DNA of 64,000 nucleotides from contig JAXLWB010000054.1 in NCBI GenBank assembly GCA_046328715.1, positions 1 through 64,000 of the forward strand, read 5' to 3'. The position numbers and the translations under genes are program-made. The notes beneath the pieces are model-generated. The model was not told the origin of the DNA. It saw only the letters and a list, made by a program, of their open reading frames with translations, and searched no databases. This stretch comes from JAXLWB01 sp046328715 (GTDB lineage: Bacteria; Chloroflexota; Anaerolineae; Caldilineales; Caldilineaceae). This document shows, piece after piece, positions 33,485 through 42,469 of this stretch (the first letter of the stretch is position 1; each line of letters begins with the position of its first letter).

Positions 33485-33745
33485 CTACTCATCATCAATC
33501 TCGACACCGTGTTTCTTCGCCGCTTGTTTGATGCGCTTTTTGATCAGTTCGACTTCTTCCTTGTCATACTTAGCGGCGTTGTCTTTGTGATTGATATAGT
33601 TCCACGCTGCCCGTACATGCTCCGGCGTGTCGATCGGGTATTTGTTGTTGACTGGGTCAGCAAACTGGACATCGCCATACTTGTGTTCGCCTGTTTCCGG
33701 ATTGACATCCTCTCGGCGGTCGATTTTTGTGCTGGGTTTACTCAT
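33485..33745 (-). CDS. DUF6582 family protein
   Basis: An 86-residue charged protein: REDVNPETGEHKYGDVQFAD, NNKYPIDTPEHVRAAWNYIN and a Lys/Glu-rich C-terminus (EEVELIKKRIKQAAKKHGVE). It matches the DUF6582 pattern, which resembles ChaB-like domains. AAAAGGAG precedes the ATG. It lies in a row of stress-associated small proteins; a nucleic-acid or stress role is inference. Confidence 0.75.
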   Translation of the reverse strand: MSKPSTKIDRREDVNPETGEHKYGDVQFADPVNNKYPIDTPEHVRAAWNYINHKDNAAKYDKEEVELIKKRIKQAAKKHGVEIDDE

Positions 33746-33763
33746 GATCTTCTCCTTTTAACT

Positions 33764-34552
33764 CTACTTTCTGCCCGATCCCGGCGCATTCGTCTTGCGC
33801 CCCTGTTCGGCCACGCGGTCCGGCGACATTACGCCGGTCATGGCCACTTGCACTTTATTCATGAAGCCAGCCACGACATCGCCGTCGCCCTTCATCATGG
33901 CCTCAAAGCCTGCCTTGGCAACATCGGCCGGATCGGCTTTCTTTTGCTGGCCGACTTTGGTATCCATCAGGTTGGCACGTTCGAAGAAGTCAGTTTCGGT
34001 TGCGCCCGGTTGCAGACAGGTGACAGTGATGTTGGTCTCCTTTAACTCGTTGCGTAGGGCCACGGCAAAGGAGTCAATAAAGGCTTTCGAGCCATGATAG
34101 ACTGCCTGGAAGGGACCAGGAATGTGGCCCGCAATGGAGCCTGTAATGAGGATGCGTCCCTGGTTGCGATCACGCATCTCACGGCCTATCTCATGGATCA
34201 AATAGATGGTGCCGGTGATATTGGTGTCAACCACATGGCGAATCTCGTCAAATTCCTGGTCGAGAAAGCTATGTCCCAGGCCGTGACCCGCATTCGCCAA
34301 CAGTGCATCGACTGAGCGACCATTGACTGCGGTTAAGAGTTCGTCAACGCCATCCAAGGTAGAAAGGTCAGTCTCTACCGTGTCGACCATGACGCCTGTG
34401 CTACGCAGATCCTGGGCGGCATCCTCAATCTCCGGCTGATCGGCGGCGATCAAGAGATCAAAGCCGTTGGCAGCACAGAGTTTAGCCAGTTCAAAACCGA
34501 TCCCGCTCGAGGCACCGGTGACAACTGCAAAGGGGTGTGAATTGTTCATCAT
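33764..34552 (-). CDS. SDR family NAD(P)-dependent oxidoreductase
   Basis: A 262-residue classical short-chain dehydrogenase. The cofactor motif TGASSGIG lies at residues 12-19, NAG at 87-89, the catalytic Ser139 in ITGSIAG, and the YxxxK pair Tyr152/Lys156 in VYHGSKAF. It oxidises or reduces a carbonyl/alcohol substrate that is not evident. AAGGAG precedes the start. Its stop lies 18 bases before the DUF6582 gene, so co-transcription is likely. Confidence 0.9.
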   Translation of the reverse strand: MMNNSHPFAVVTGASSGIGFELAKLCAANGFDLLIAADQPEIEDAAQDLRSTGVMVDTVETDLSTLDGVDELLTAVNGRSVDALLANAGHGLGHSFLDQEFDEIRHVVDTNITGTIYLIHEIGREMRDRNQGRILITGSIAGHIPGPFQAVYHGSKAFIDSFAVALRNELKETNITVTCLQPGATETDFFERANLMDTKVGQQKKADPADVAKAGFEAMMKGDGDVVAGFMNKVQVAMTGVMSPDRVAEQGRKTNAPGSGRK

Positions 34553-34574
34553 TCGATATTCTCCTTGCTTCTAA

Positions 34575-34731
34575 AACCCCACCCTAACCCTCCCGTTCGG
34601 CTGAGCTTACGTCGAAGCCACACGAGGGAGGGAACCATCACAGAAAGAATGCTGTTTGGTGGACAGAAGCGAGAACTTAATCTGTCCCTTCACAGTTCAC
34701 CCCCTTAACAGGGGAGGGTTAGGGTGGGGTT
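34575..34731. repeat. Element bounded by perfect 20-bp inverted repeats
   Basis: Arms 34575-34594 and 34712-34731 are exact complements (aaccccaccctaaccctccc and its reverse complement), 117 bases apart. The left interior contains gttcggctgagcttacg. There is no coding capacity. A shorter relative lies at 42414-42460. A MITE-like element is the best guess. Confidence 0.5.
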
Positions 34732-34751
34732 AGCCTGCTAGCACGTTCTAC

Positions 34752-35132
34752 TTAGGTTTGATTCCCTGTAATCTGCATCGCTTCGTTCGGGAGAACAAAG
34801 GAACGCATTTGTGCAATTTTGTCACCCCGAAAGCGATAGATATCACAGTAGGCAAAAGAGGCTGCTTTACCACTCTCCACTTCCATCGACATATTGCCAA
34901 AGGATGTAGCATATTCACCTTCAACGATGGTTGCATCGCTCTTAATGGTCGGAGCGGCCTCTGTCTCCATCGATTCCATCCATTGACGAACGGAAGCTTT
35001 GCCTTTGGCCGTTGTCTGACCCACCATACTCCATTCCAGATCGTCAGTACAGTGAGCGAGAAAAGCTTCTGGATCATTTGCTTGAAACGCTCGATTCACT
35101 TCCTTGATGATGTTTTTGTAGTCTGTCGGCAT
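34752..35132 (-). CDS. NTF2-like/SnoaL-type protein
   Basis: A 126-residue NTF2-fold protein: IIKEVNRAFQANDPEAFLAH, CTDDLEWSMVGQTTAKGKAS and CDIYRFRGDKIAQMRSFVLP. The last block is the usual SnoaL-like strand pair that closes the pocket. AATAGGAG precedes the ATG. It is followed closely upstream by the spondin-hydrolase gene. The ligand is unknown. Confidence 0.8.
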   Translation of the reverse strand: MPTDYKNIIKEVNRAFQANDPEAFLAHCTDDLEWSMVGQTTAKGKASVRQWMESMETEAAPTIKSDATIVEGEYATSFGNMSMEVESGKAASFAYCDIYRFRGDKIAQMRSFVLPNEAMQITGNQT

Positions 35133-35155
35133 CGAAATTCTCCTATTGAGTAAAA

Positions 35156-37333
35156 CTATTGGGTTACGGTTCCTGTGGATGTGATCGCTCCAGTGTTGGT
35201 CAATGGTTGCGTGGCAGTCACCGCATTTGTCGCAGTAGGCGTTGTCGTGTTTGTGATGGGCGTGGTCTCTGTAGCAAAGGCCGATTGCAAACCATCGGCG
35301 GCCAGGGCAACCGCATCCTGGGCTTCAGGGAGCACCGCACCCATGCCAAAGAACTCATGGGTGACACCCGCGAAGTTTTGGTAGACAACCGGAACACCAG
35401 CCTCCTGAAGACGTGCCGCATAGGCCGCTCCCTCGCTCTGCAACGGGTCGATCCCCGCCGTGATCAGCGTTGCTGGCGGCAGACCACTCAGATCATCCAC
35501 CAACAAAGGCGAGGCATAGGGATCCGACGCCGCAGCGGGATCGGCCAGATAGCGAGTGGCAAACCAAGGCATCATGGCTTGATTCAGGGGAGCCGCATCG
35601 GCATAGGCAACATAGGAGGGAGTGTTGGTTGAAACCAATTGGGTGACCGGATAGATCAGCAACTGATAGACTGGTGGCGTTGTTCCTCGGTCTCGGGCTA
35701 GCAGGGCCACTTCCGTTGCTAGATTACCACCGACGCTCTCGCCTGCCACTGCCACACGGGTTGGGTCGCCGTTGAGATCAGCCGCATTGGCCACGACCCA
35801 TTGGAAAGCGTCGTAGGAGTCGTTGAGCGCCGCCGGGAAGCGCGCCTCGGGCGATTGGCGATAGTCCACCATCACGACGATGCAGTTGGCTGCATTGACC
35901 AGTGCCCGTGCCGAGGCTTCGTAGGCATCCAGACCCGCAATGACCCAGCCGCCACCGTGGTAATAGACCACCACCGGGAAGGGACCTGCGCCCCCGGGCG
36001 TCAGAATGCGCAACACCGTACCGTCGGGCGCCGAGCTGGGAATGACCCGGTGACTGATAGCACCCACCGGTTGCGGGGCCGTACTCTCACCGCGGCTGGC
36101 AAGCAACGCAACAACCGCATCCCCGGCCGTGGGAAAGGTGCGGGCATTGCGGGCTGACTGTTCAGCAATGAGCGGCAAACCGAAAGAAGCAAAAGCATCC
36201 AGCACGGCCTGCATCTCTGTAATTGGCACTTCTTGCGCAATTGCCCCCATCAAACCCAGCGTGGCGGTCGGCAAGGTGCCGGCCATCAGGTCGATCGGTA
36301 CGCCGATCGTTCCAGCCGTGATAGCGCTAATCGACGTGATCGTCGTTGATGGAGAGATTGCGGTTGTCTCGGTTGGTGTGCCGGTTACAGTAAGCGGGGA
36401 AGTAGCGGTAAGCGGTCCTGTAGTCGTGATTGGCTCGGTTGCAGTGACAGGGGTTCTGCCAGTTGTACTGGTGGTTGGTGTAGCAACCTGTATGGGAGTA
36501 GCGACAGTTGTCGCTGTGGCAGTCGGTGTGAGTGCGGTGGTGCCGCTCAACGTGCTGGTTGCCGTGGTTGTACCAGTGACCGGAGTACCGAGCGACGTGA
36601 TGGTAACAGTTGCGATTTGGGCCAAGCTGTGTCTGCCAATCGTGAGGTCACCGCCGCCGGTAACGCCTGGGTGAGTGGTAATTACCCCAGTGGGCGTGAT
36701 TACAACTGTGCCATCATTGATGTTTCCATTCGGATCACCCGCCAGTGCGATGGGGCCGAGCGTGCTACATTCATCAGGCAGATCAGCGCTGCTTTCACTG
36801 TTTAGCTCGCGTCCAGCATCGTAGGCACCGAGGGCGATCACCCGTTGCTGACCGGGTGCAGGCAAGGCCGCCGAATCGAGCCCAACAAAGCCATCATTTG
36901 TACAGAGCAGCATAGCCGCCAGCGATAGAAAGTCGCCAGGGGCGGCAGTCACCGTAAAGGCGACCGTAGAACTGGGTGTTCCAGATGCCGCGACAGGCTG
37001 GTCGACAATCAACGCCTCGGTTACACTGGGCACGCCGCTACTCAACAGAGTGAACAAGGGAGTTGGATTGCCGGACTGGGCAAGGGCTGCCAGTGCATCG
37101 CTAGCTGTGGTATCCGTGGCGAAGAGGCGTGCGCCCGAACCATGGACGACTGCCACCGCTCGTGAAAAGGGCTGTCCGGTGGTTAAATTGGTCAGCGTTA
37201 CTTGATAGGTAGTTAGATTGGCGCCTGTCGTCTGTAGGCGTGGAGAGGCAAAGGCCAGTCTGGCACCGCCCAAGAGGGTCAAGGCCAAGGTTACCATCAG
37301 AGCTGAAAGCGTCCACTTCTGTCTCGTAGTCAT
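35156..37333 (-). CDS. Spondin-domain and hormone-sensitive-lipase-like hydrolase fusion, secreted
   Basis: A 725-residue exported protein. A signal peptide covers about residues 1-30. Residues about 40-235 look like a spondin N-terminal domain (TYQVTLTNLTTGQPFSRAVA, LLSSGVPSVTEAL). A long Thr/Pro/Ile-rich linker spans about 245-345. The C-terminal ~300 residues are an HSL-family alpha/beta hydrolase: HGGGW near 458, GESVGG with Ser near 531, an Asp near 628 (TAGIDPL) and His near 658 (GVTHEFF), then a Thr-rich tail. The triad is complete. Spondin with a lipase is an unusual pairing; a surface-bound esterase is inferred. Confidence 0.82.
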   Translation of the reverse strand: MTTRQKWTLSALMVTLALTLLGGARLAFASPRLQTTGANLTTYQVTLTNLTTGQPFSRAVAVVHGSGARLFATDTTASDALAALAQSGNPTPLFTLLSSGVPSVTEALIVDQPVAASGTPSSTVAFTVTAAPGDFLSLAAMLLCTNDGFVGLDSAALPAPGQQRVIALGAYDAGRELNSESSADLPDECSTLGPIALAGDPNGNINDGTVVITPTGVITTHPGVTGGGDLTIGRHSLAQIATVTITSLGTPVTGTTTATSTLSGTTALTPTATATTVATPIQVATPTTSTTGRTPVTATEPITTTGPLTATSPLTVTGTPTETTAISPSTTITSISAITAGTIGVPIDLMAGTLPTATLGLMGAIAQEVPITEMQAVLDAFASFGLPLIAEQSARNARTFPTAGDAVVALLASRGESTAPQPVGAISHRVIPSSAPDGTVLRILTPGGAGPFPVVVYYHGGGWVIAGLDAYEASARALVNAANCIVVMVDYRQSPEARFPAALNDSYDAFQWVVANAADLNGDPTRVAVAGESVGGNLATEVALLARDRGTTPPVYQLLIYPVTQLVSTNTPSYVAYADAAPLNQAMMPWFATRYLADPAAASDPYASPLLVDDLSGLPPATLITAGIDPLQSEGAAYAARLQEAGVPVVYQNFAGVTHEFFGMGAVLPEAQDAVALAADGLQSAFATETTPITNTTTPTATNAVTATQPLTNTGAITSTGTVTQ

Positions 37334-37381
37334 TGTTTCCCTTTCTATTGAATGGCGATGAAGGAATAAAGCTGTAAATGT

Positions 37382-39067
37382 TTATTGCAAGGCGTAGACA
37401 ATCACTTGTGCCTTGCCTTCGGTCTGCCAAATTTGTGAATTCATGCCAACAGCGACGGCCACATATTGGGTTCCGCCTACGTCGTAGGTGACTACGCCGC
37501 CAGCAATCGGCTGGCCGGTTTCATCGATAAAGAGTTGCTCACCCGTTTCGGCATTGAAGGCCATAAAGCGACCGTTCAGATCGCCTGTGAAAACGACACC
37601 GCCTGCGGTAGCAGTTACGCCAGCCACGAGCGGCGTATCTGCCTCGTATTGCCATTTGACTTCGCCACTGTCGGCATCGACTGCGGTTAGCCAACCGCGC
37701 CAGGTGGAGTGGGGATCCAAGGTGCCGAAGGGTGCCTGCTGGTCCGCCGAATTGGTATAGGGACTACCCGGTTCGCCCGCAGGCTGTAAAGGTGTAATCG
37801 TGACTGAGGCACAGATATCAACTGCACCAACAAAGAGGGTGTTGAGTTGCGGATCCCAGGCGGGACCATTCCATTCCACGCCACCCTGGTTTCCTGGACA
37901 GAAATGAGTAGTTTCGGCGGTAAAGGGCGTTGTCGTATTGGAAATCGTGGTCAAGGGTGTTTCGTAGATGACCTCCTTAGCTCCCAAGTCAATGCCATGC
38001 AGGATGCCATCCTTGCCCGGGGCGGCAGCCAACTGTTTGCCCCCCACCGTGGTGATGATGGAGGGTGCGGCGGCTACATCCCAATCGTGGAAGTCATTCT
38101 TGGTAATTTGGTAATAGCTCTGGAGTTCACCCGTCTTGGCGTCGAGAATCACAATTGAATCTGTGTAAAGATTCAACCCTGGGCGCGCTGCGATATCATA
38201 ATCCGGTGCGGCATTGCCCACTGGCACGTAGAGCAATCCTGCCTCCGGGTCGATGGTGTAGGAAGTCCAGGTTGCGCCACCCGTGCGCGGGTTTTCGGCT
38301 GTGGAGGCAGGCCAGGTATCGGCACCGGGTCCGCTTAGCGGTACCAGATCAAAACTCCAAACCTGTTGACCATCCTCAGCATTGAAGGCCATCATCCTAC
38401 CGCGCACACCGACATTGTCGCCTCCAGCATTGCCGATAAAGACCAGGCCGTTCCAGGCAATCGGGGCAGCAGGGAAGGTTTCGCCCGCTTGTTGATCGCC
38501 AACTTTGGTGCGCCAAAGCACCTCACCGGTGCTTGCATCGTGGGCATAGAGGTAACCGTTGTCGACCCCACGAAAGAGCCGCCCATCGGCATAGGCTGCG
38601 CCGCGGTTGACTTGCAATCCTTCGGGGTCCGGTGTGTAATCCTCATAACGGTGGTGCCAGAGGAGGATGCAGTTGACCGCGTCTACGGCGTACGTAGATT
38701 GATTGCTGGTTAGGTACATCACGCCATTGATCACCAGCGGCCCAGTTTGAAAGTTGGCTGTTTCGCCCAAGCTAAGGGTGCAGTTGTTGGTTAGGTTGCC
38801 GACATTCTCGGTCGTAATTTGATTTAGGGTCGAGTAGCGCTCTGAGCGGAGGGTATTATTATAGCTGGGCCAATCGCCCGTCATCACGGATGTGCTACTA
38901 ATCGGTGCCGTAGCAGCAGTCGAGGTCGCTTCCGGTGTGGGTGTAGTACCACCGTTGCTCTGACCTGTTGACTGTCCAGTCCGCTGAATGGGTGTACAAC
39001 TGGCTAACGCCAACAGATAAAGAAATGGTACTGGTAAAATGCAGACTGGTATGAGTTTTTTCATCAT
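37382..39067 (-). CDS. PQQ-type beta-propeller lipoprotein (quinoprotein dehydrogenase-like)
   Basis: A 561-residue lipoprotein with Cys24 after LYLLALAS. The mature part is a PQQ-type propeller: DWPSYNNTLRSERYS, repeated W-motifs such as GEVLWRTKVGDQ and GQQVWSFDL, GGATWTSYTIDPEAGLLYVP and NDFHDWDVAAAP. The last two resemble quinoprotein alcohol dehydrogenases, though I could not confirm all cofactor ligands or a heme c motif. The start at 39067 has a GAGGAG site; an upstream ATG at 39115 overlaps the preceding gene's stop. It may be an extracellular sugar or alcohol dehydrogenase. Confidence 0.8.
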   Translation of the reverse strand: MMKKLIPVCILPVPFLYLLALASCTPIQRTGQSTGQSNGGTTPTPEATSTAATAPISSTSVMTGDWPSYNNTLRSERYSTLNQITTENVGNLTNNCTLSLGETANFQTGPLVINGVMYLTSNQSTYAVDAVNCILLWHHRYEDYTPDPEGLQVNRGAAYADGRLFRGVDNGYLYAHDASTGEVLWRTKVGDQQAGETFPAAPIAWNGLVFIGNAGGDNVGVRGRMMAFNAEDGQQVWSFDLVPLSGPGADTWPASTAENPRTGGATWTSYTIDPEAGLLYVPVGNAAPDYDIAARPGLNLYTDSIVILDAKTGELQSYYQITKNDFHDWDVAAAPSIITTVGGKQLAAAPGKDGILHGIDLGAKEVIYETPLTTISNTTTPFTAETTHFCPGNQGGVEWNGPAWDPQLNTLFVGAVDICASVTITPLQPAGEPGSPYTNSADQQAPFGTLDPHSTWRGWLTAVDADSGEVKWQYEADTPLVAGVTATAGGVVFTGDLNGRFMAFNAETGEQLFIDETGQPIAGGVVTYDVGGTQYVAVAVGMNSQIWQTEGKAQVIVYALQ

Positions 39068-39111
39068 TGATTGCTCCTCAGGTTGATATTTTCCCTTCTT
39101 CATGGTTTTAT

Positions 39112-39360
39112 TCATGAGGTTCGTGAAGTCCGATCTTCAACATCAGTCACCCCTTCCGCCTTGGCACAATGAACACAGCAATACATCACGCCGGATGCTT
39201 CTACACCATGGCCGATGATACGTACGCTGCAGTGACTACAAGTAGGGGCGAGTTGTTGGATGGCACACTCAAAACTGTCAAATTGATAGCTGTCACCGTT
39301 ATAGAGGGTGACGGTCATTAGCTTGTCGTAGCTATTGCCACAGGTTGCACATTGCGCCAT
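39112..39360 (-). CDS. Small Cys-rich zinc-ribbon-like protein
   Basis: An 82-residue protein with four Cys pairs: CATC at the start, FECAIQQLAPTCSHC and CCVHC later. This is a typical metal-binding or zinc-ribbon layout with a short YNGDSYQFDSFECA strand region. A GGAGC site precedes the ATG. Its stop overlaps a possible start of the PQQ propeller gene (ATGA). Function is unknown. Confidence 0.65.
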   Translation of the reverse strand: MAQCATCGNSYDKLMTVTLYNGDSYQFDSFECAIQQLAPTCSHCSVRIIGHGVEASGVMYCCVHCAKAEGVTDVEDRTSRTS

Positions 39361-39494
39361 AAGATGCTCCTTGCTGTTTTGTTCTCGTGTTTATGTACTT
39401 GCATTGAATAGAATTTGTGAACTGTACCTGGTCACAGATTTTGAGGCATGAAATGACGGAGGGGTCACAAGCGTCGTGTTGGGGAGGGTAACTG

Positions 39495-39738
39495 TCAAAC
39501 TTTCTGCAAAAATTGTTCAGCCTGATACTCAAACTCTTGTGTCTGAATATCCACTTCGGAGCCTGAATCAATCGGCGCAACCTGAATCAGCACATGGCCC
39601 CCCACCCCCGATAAATTGCAAGGATCCGGTGCTTTGCGACTGGAGATCTAAACCAACTCCACGCGGGCCAAAATAGGCAATAGCTGCCTGTAGCACCTTC
39701 TCGCTGCTTTGATTACTCACTTTGGAAATATGTAACAT
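39495..39738 (-). pseudogene. Small conserved gene with a single-base frameshift in a G-run
   Basis: The start MLHISKVSNQSSEKVLQAAI follows GCGGAGG and reads to LQFIGGGG. The frame then runs to an early stop at 39568. With one base fewer in the C6 run at 39598-39603, the frame continues HVLIQVAPIDSGSEVDIQTQ and ends FLQKV at 39495, giving an 80-residue protein. The run is six G then T then five on the other strand, a classic slippage site. Either a sequencing/assembly error, a real mutation or phase variation is possible. The product family is not recognised. Confidence 0.6.
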
Positions 39739-39739
39739 G

Positions 39740-40099
39740 CTAACCTCCGCTTGAATCTCGTTCCTGGACATGGGCTGGCGGATGGGTGGCTTCTACCGCC
39801 GTAAAGGGTTCGAGAATTTCATAATGGTGGCGGGCGCCTTTAGGCACGACCCAAGAGTTGCCTGGCTCTAGAGTCACAGTTTGGCCCTCTGAGTGAAGCT
39901 TGGCGCGCCCACTGATCACATAGCCAACCGTTTCATACTCACGCGTAGTGTCTTCTGGCGGTTGACCAGACTCAACCCCATCCCAGAGTCGCATGGCAAT
40001 GCCGATGCCCGAGGCGAGATATTTCTGTCCCATCAAGCCGCGTGGCGAATGGCTGGAATCAATTTTTGTGATCGTCGTGTCGATTACTCGGTTGTTCAT
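39740..40099 (-). CDS. Cupin domain protein
   Basis: A 119-residue single-domain cupin. The core is GIGIAMRLWDGVESGQPPED then YETVGYVISGRAKLHSEGQT, VTLEPGNSWVVPKGARHHYE. The metal-ligand pattern is partial: the first motif has Glu in place of a His, the second ends in a His pair. The ATG at 40099 follows AGGAGCG; an earlier ATG at 40192 lacks a site. The start of the frameshifted gene lies just after its stop. Confidence 0.82.
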   Translation of the reverse strand: MNNRVIDTTITKIDSSHSPRGLMGQKYLASGIGIAMRLWDGVESGQPPEDTTREYETVGYVISGRAKLHSEGQTVTLEPGNSWVVPKGARHHYEILEPFTAVEATHPPAHVQERDSSGG

Positions 40100-40313
40100 C
40101 TGGTCGCTCCTCTCCTGAAAATACAAAGACGCGACCCATATTGGCAAACTTGAGGAGAAAACTTGTGTGCATCTTAGGACTTCAAGGGGCATAGTTGGGG
40201 ATACAGATATGACTATGTGGCGGGATCTTCGAAGACAGGAGACAAAACCGCTAGATGACTGTAAACCTCCTCTATAAAACTGGTTCAGAAAAGATAGGAG
40301 GAAAGAGAAGGGG

Positions 40314-41261
40314 CTATCCTACAGTGGATTGCGTGGACGGTTCGCGCTCAATCAACGCATCAACCTCAATGAAGATGCGCTTGATCTCAGGATGGGCTTG
40401 ACGAATACTTTTTTCCATACGTTCGACGCTGGCCGCCAATTCGCGACTGGAAAGCCCTTCCTGAAATTGGACTTCGAGATTGAGCAATACCTCTTCTGGA
40501 CCGAAATGCATCGTCAAGGGATGTCCAGCAGTGACGACTTGGGGATCGGCTTGGGCCAGGTTCAAGATATTTTCTACGGTTCGCCAGTCTGCGCTCTCGC
40601 CCAGCAGCAATCCGCGGCTCTCGTAGACCAAGAGGCCTGCCACTGCCGCCAATACAAGACCAATCACAATCGAGGCAATGCCATCAATGCGCGGCTCGCC
40701 TAATTGATGGGAAAAATAGACACCCAAGAAGGCTGTCACCAAGCCGATCAGATCCGCCGTATCTTCAAAAATGACCACAAAGATACTGGGATCTTTGCTG
40801 TGGATTACGGCTTGCCAGAGATTTGGCTCTACGCTGGCGGCTTTCAATTCACGTATGGCAATCAAGAATGAGCTGCCATCAAAAAGAAAGGCCAGCCCCA
40901 AGACCAGATAGCTCCAAAATGGACTTTCTAGGGTGGTGGGATGTTGGAGATGGGTAATGCCTTCATAGACTGACATGCCACCCCCCAGCCCGAAGAGTAG
41001 AATTGCCACAATCAGACTCCAAAAGTAGAGTTCCTGCCCGTGGCCAAAGGGGTGGTTGCGGTCTGCTGGCCGCCGCGCAGCCCGAATTCCCAATAACAGC
41101 AACAGTTGGTTACTTGTATCAACGACTGAATGAATGCCTTCCACCAGCATTGACGAACTGCCACTGAAGAAAGCGGCCACAAACTTGGTGATCGCAATCA
41201 ACAAGTTGGCAGCCATAGCGCTGTAAACAGCAATCGGTCGTTCTTGATTGGATGAGGCCAT
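40314..41261 (-). CDS. Cation diffusion facilitator family transporter
   Basis: A 315-residue membrane protein with six helices. The first metal site shows EGIHSVVDTSNQ (His-Asp) and a later FEDTADLIGL (Glu-Asp-Asp), in the pattern of the ZNT9/YdfM-like CDF group. A cytoplasmic C-terminal domain follows (HFGPEEVLLNLEVQFQEG). CDF proteins export divalent metals such as Zn, Co, Mn or Fe; which metal is not evident. TAGGAAG precedes the start. It is co-directional with the BrkB gene. Confidence 0.88.
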   Translation of the reverse strand: MASSNQERPIAVYSAMAANLLIAITKFVAAFFSGSSSMLVEGIHSVVDTSNQLLLLLGIRAARRPADRNHPFGHGQELYFWSLIVAILLFGLGGGMSVYEGITHLQHPTTLESPFWSYLVLGLAFLFDGSSFLIAIRELKAASVEPNLWQAVIHSKDPSIFVVIFEDTADLIGLVTAFLGVYFSHQLGEPRIDGIASIVIGLVLAAVAGLLVYESRGLLLGESADWRTVENILNLAQADPQVVTAGHPLTMHFGPEEVLLNLEVQFQEGLSSRELAASVERMEKSIRQAHPEIKRIFIEVDALIEREPSTQSTVG

Positions 41262-41282
41262 AGTCTTCCTAACTCAATTTGT

Positions 41283-42350
41283 TTACTTGCGGAAAGGGGA
41301 ACGAATCAAATTGAAGAGAGAAAGTGCAGCAATTGCTCCCACAGCTGCAACCAGTTCGACTGCGGGTCTGGTCACGGAGCGGCGTGCTCTCGGTTGACCG
41401 GAGTTCAAATCAGGAGCGCGGGGCTCAGATTGTTGGTCAGAAGTTGCGGCGTCTTTGTCCCGTGCCTTTTGTTTGTCATCCACATGGTCACGCTCATGCT
41501 GACGCGAGCCACGCATACGAGAATAGACCTGAGTGAACTCTGCGCCGAGAAAGAAAATCTGGGCCGAGTAATAGATCCAGAGCAGCAACAAGGCCAGCGA
41601 ACCCGCGGCCCCATAGGCCGAGGTCGCCGAAGAATAGCCTAGGTACAGACTAATCAGATAGCGTCCGATCGAGAAGAGTAGCGCGGTTGCAATGGCGCCG
41701 ATCCAAACATCACTCCATGCAATTTGGATGTCTGGTAGATATTTGTAGATTAATGCAAAGATCAGGACAGTAATGGCAAAAAGCACCAAAAAGCTAATCA
41801 GTGGGATAAAGAAAGCAATACCCGGCAAGAGTTGATTGAGCAACTGACCAGCGGCAGTTAAGGCAGTGGTGAGCACCACCGAGGCCAGCAGCAACAGTCC
41901 GCTGAGCAAGACCATCAAGAGGGCCAGAGCTCGCTTGAGCAGCATCCCTTGAATCCCGCTCGACTTAGGTTCAACATTCCAAATCTGATTGAGCGAATTC
42001 TGTAATTCGCTAAAGACGCCACTGGCCCCGAAGAGCAGACCAATCACGCCGACAATGCTAGCGAAAATTCCCGTGCTTGGTTTGGCAGCATTCTCGATCA
42101 AGCCCTGTACAAACTCAGTCGCCTGCGGGCTGCCTGTATAATTTTGTACCTGGCGCAAGAGTTCATCTTTGGCACTACCCTGCCCCAGGATAAAGCCCGC
42201 CACCGCTACAGCGATCACCAAAAGCGGAGCAATCGAGAAAATCGTATAGTAGGCAATGGCCGCTGCCAAACGGGTGGCATTATCGGCATTCCATTCGCTA
42301 AAGGTGGTCTTAATCATCTCCCAGGTGGAAGCTTCATTTTCTTCATTCAT
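41283..42350 (-). CDS. YihY/BrkB family membrane protein
   Basis: A 355-residue protein with six hydrophobic segments and the family blocks AAAIAYYTIFSIAPLLVIA, GLLFGASGVFSELQNSLNQI and LLLLWIYYSAQIFFLGAEFT. The C-terminal ~75 residues are charged and end with one more hydrophobic stretch. Members are membrane proteins of unsettled function, once called ribonuclease BN or virulence factor BrkB. The ribosome site is weak. Only 21 bases separate it from the CDF transporter downstream. Confidence 0.88.
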   Translation of the reverse strand: MNEENEASTWEMIKTTFSEWNADNATRLAAAIAYYTIFSIAPLLVIAVAVAGFILGQGSAKDELLRQVQNYTGSPQATEFVQGLIENAAKPSTGIFASIVGVIGLLFGASGVFSELQNSLNQIWNVEPKSSGIQGMLLKRALALLMVLLSGLLLLASVVLTTALTAAGQLLNQLLPGIAFFIPLISFLVLFAITVLIFALIYKYLPDIQIAWSDVWIGAIATALLFSIGRYLISLYLGYSSATSAYGAAGSLALLLLWIYYSAQIFFLGAEFTQVYSRMRGSRQHERDHVDDKQKARDKDAATSDQQSEPRAPDLNSGQPRARRSVTRPAVELVAAVGAIAALSLFNLIRSPFRK

Positions 42351-42413
42351 GGCTATATTCTAGGTTCTCCGTTGCGTTCTATGTGCGAAGATTATAGTTG
42401 TAGCTACCAAGTG

Positions 42414-42460
42414 AACCCCACCCTGGCCCTCCCTGAGCAGGAGAAGGGTAGGGTGGGGTT
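42414..42460 (-). terminator. Hairpin with aaccccaccct arms after the TPP enzyme gene
   Basis: aaccccaccctggccctcc (from 42414) pairs with ggagaagggtagggtggggtt (to 42460) with a small internal mismatch. It lies ten bases beyond the stop of the TPP enzyme on the minus strand. The arms are close relatives of those at 34575-34731. Confidence 0.6.
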
Positions 42461-42469
42461 CGTTTTTAT

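Noticed and set aside
37382..39067. Firm call as a PQQ alcohol dehydrogenase
   Set aside because: The propeller motifs are present but I could not confirm the calcium and PQQ ligands, so I left it as quinoprotein-like.
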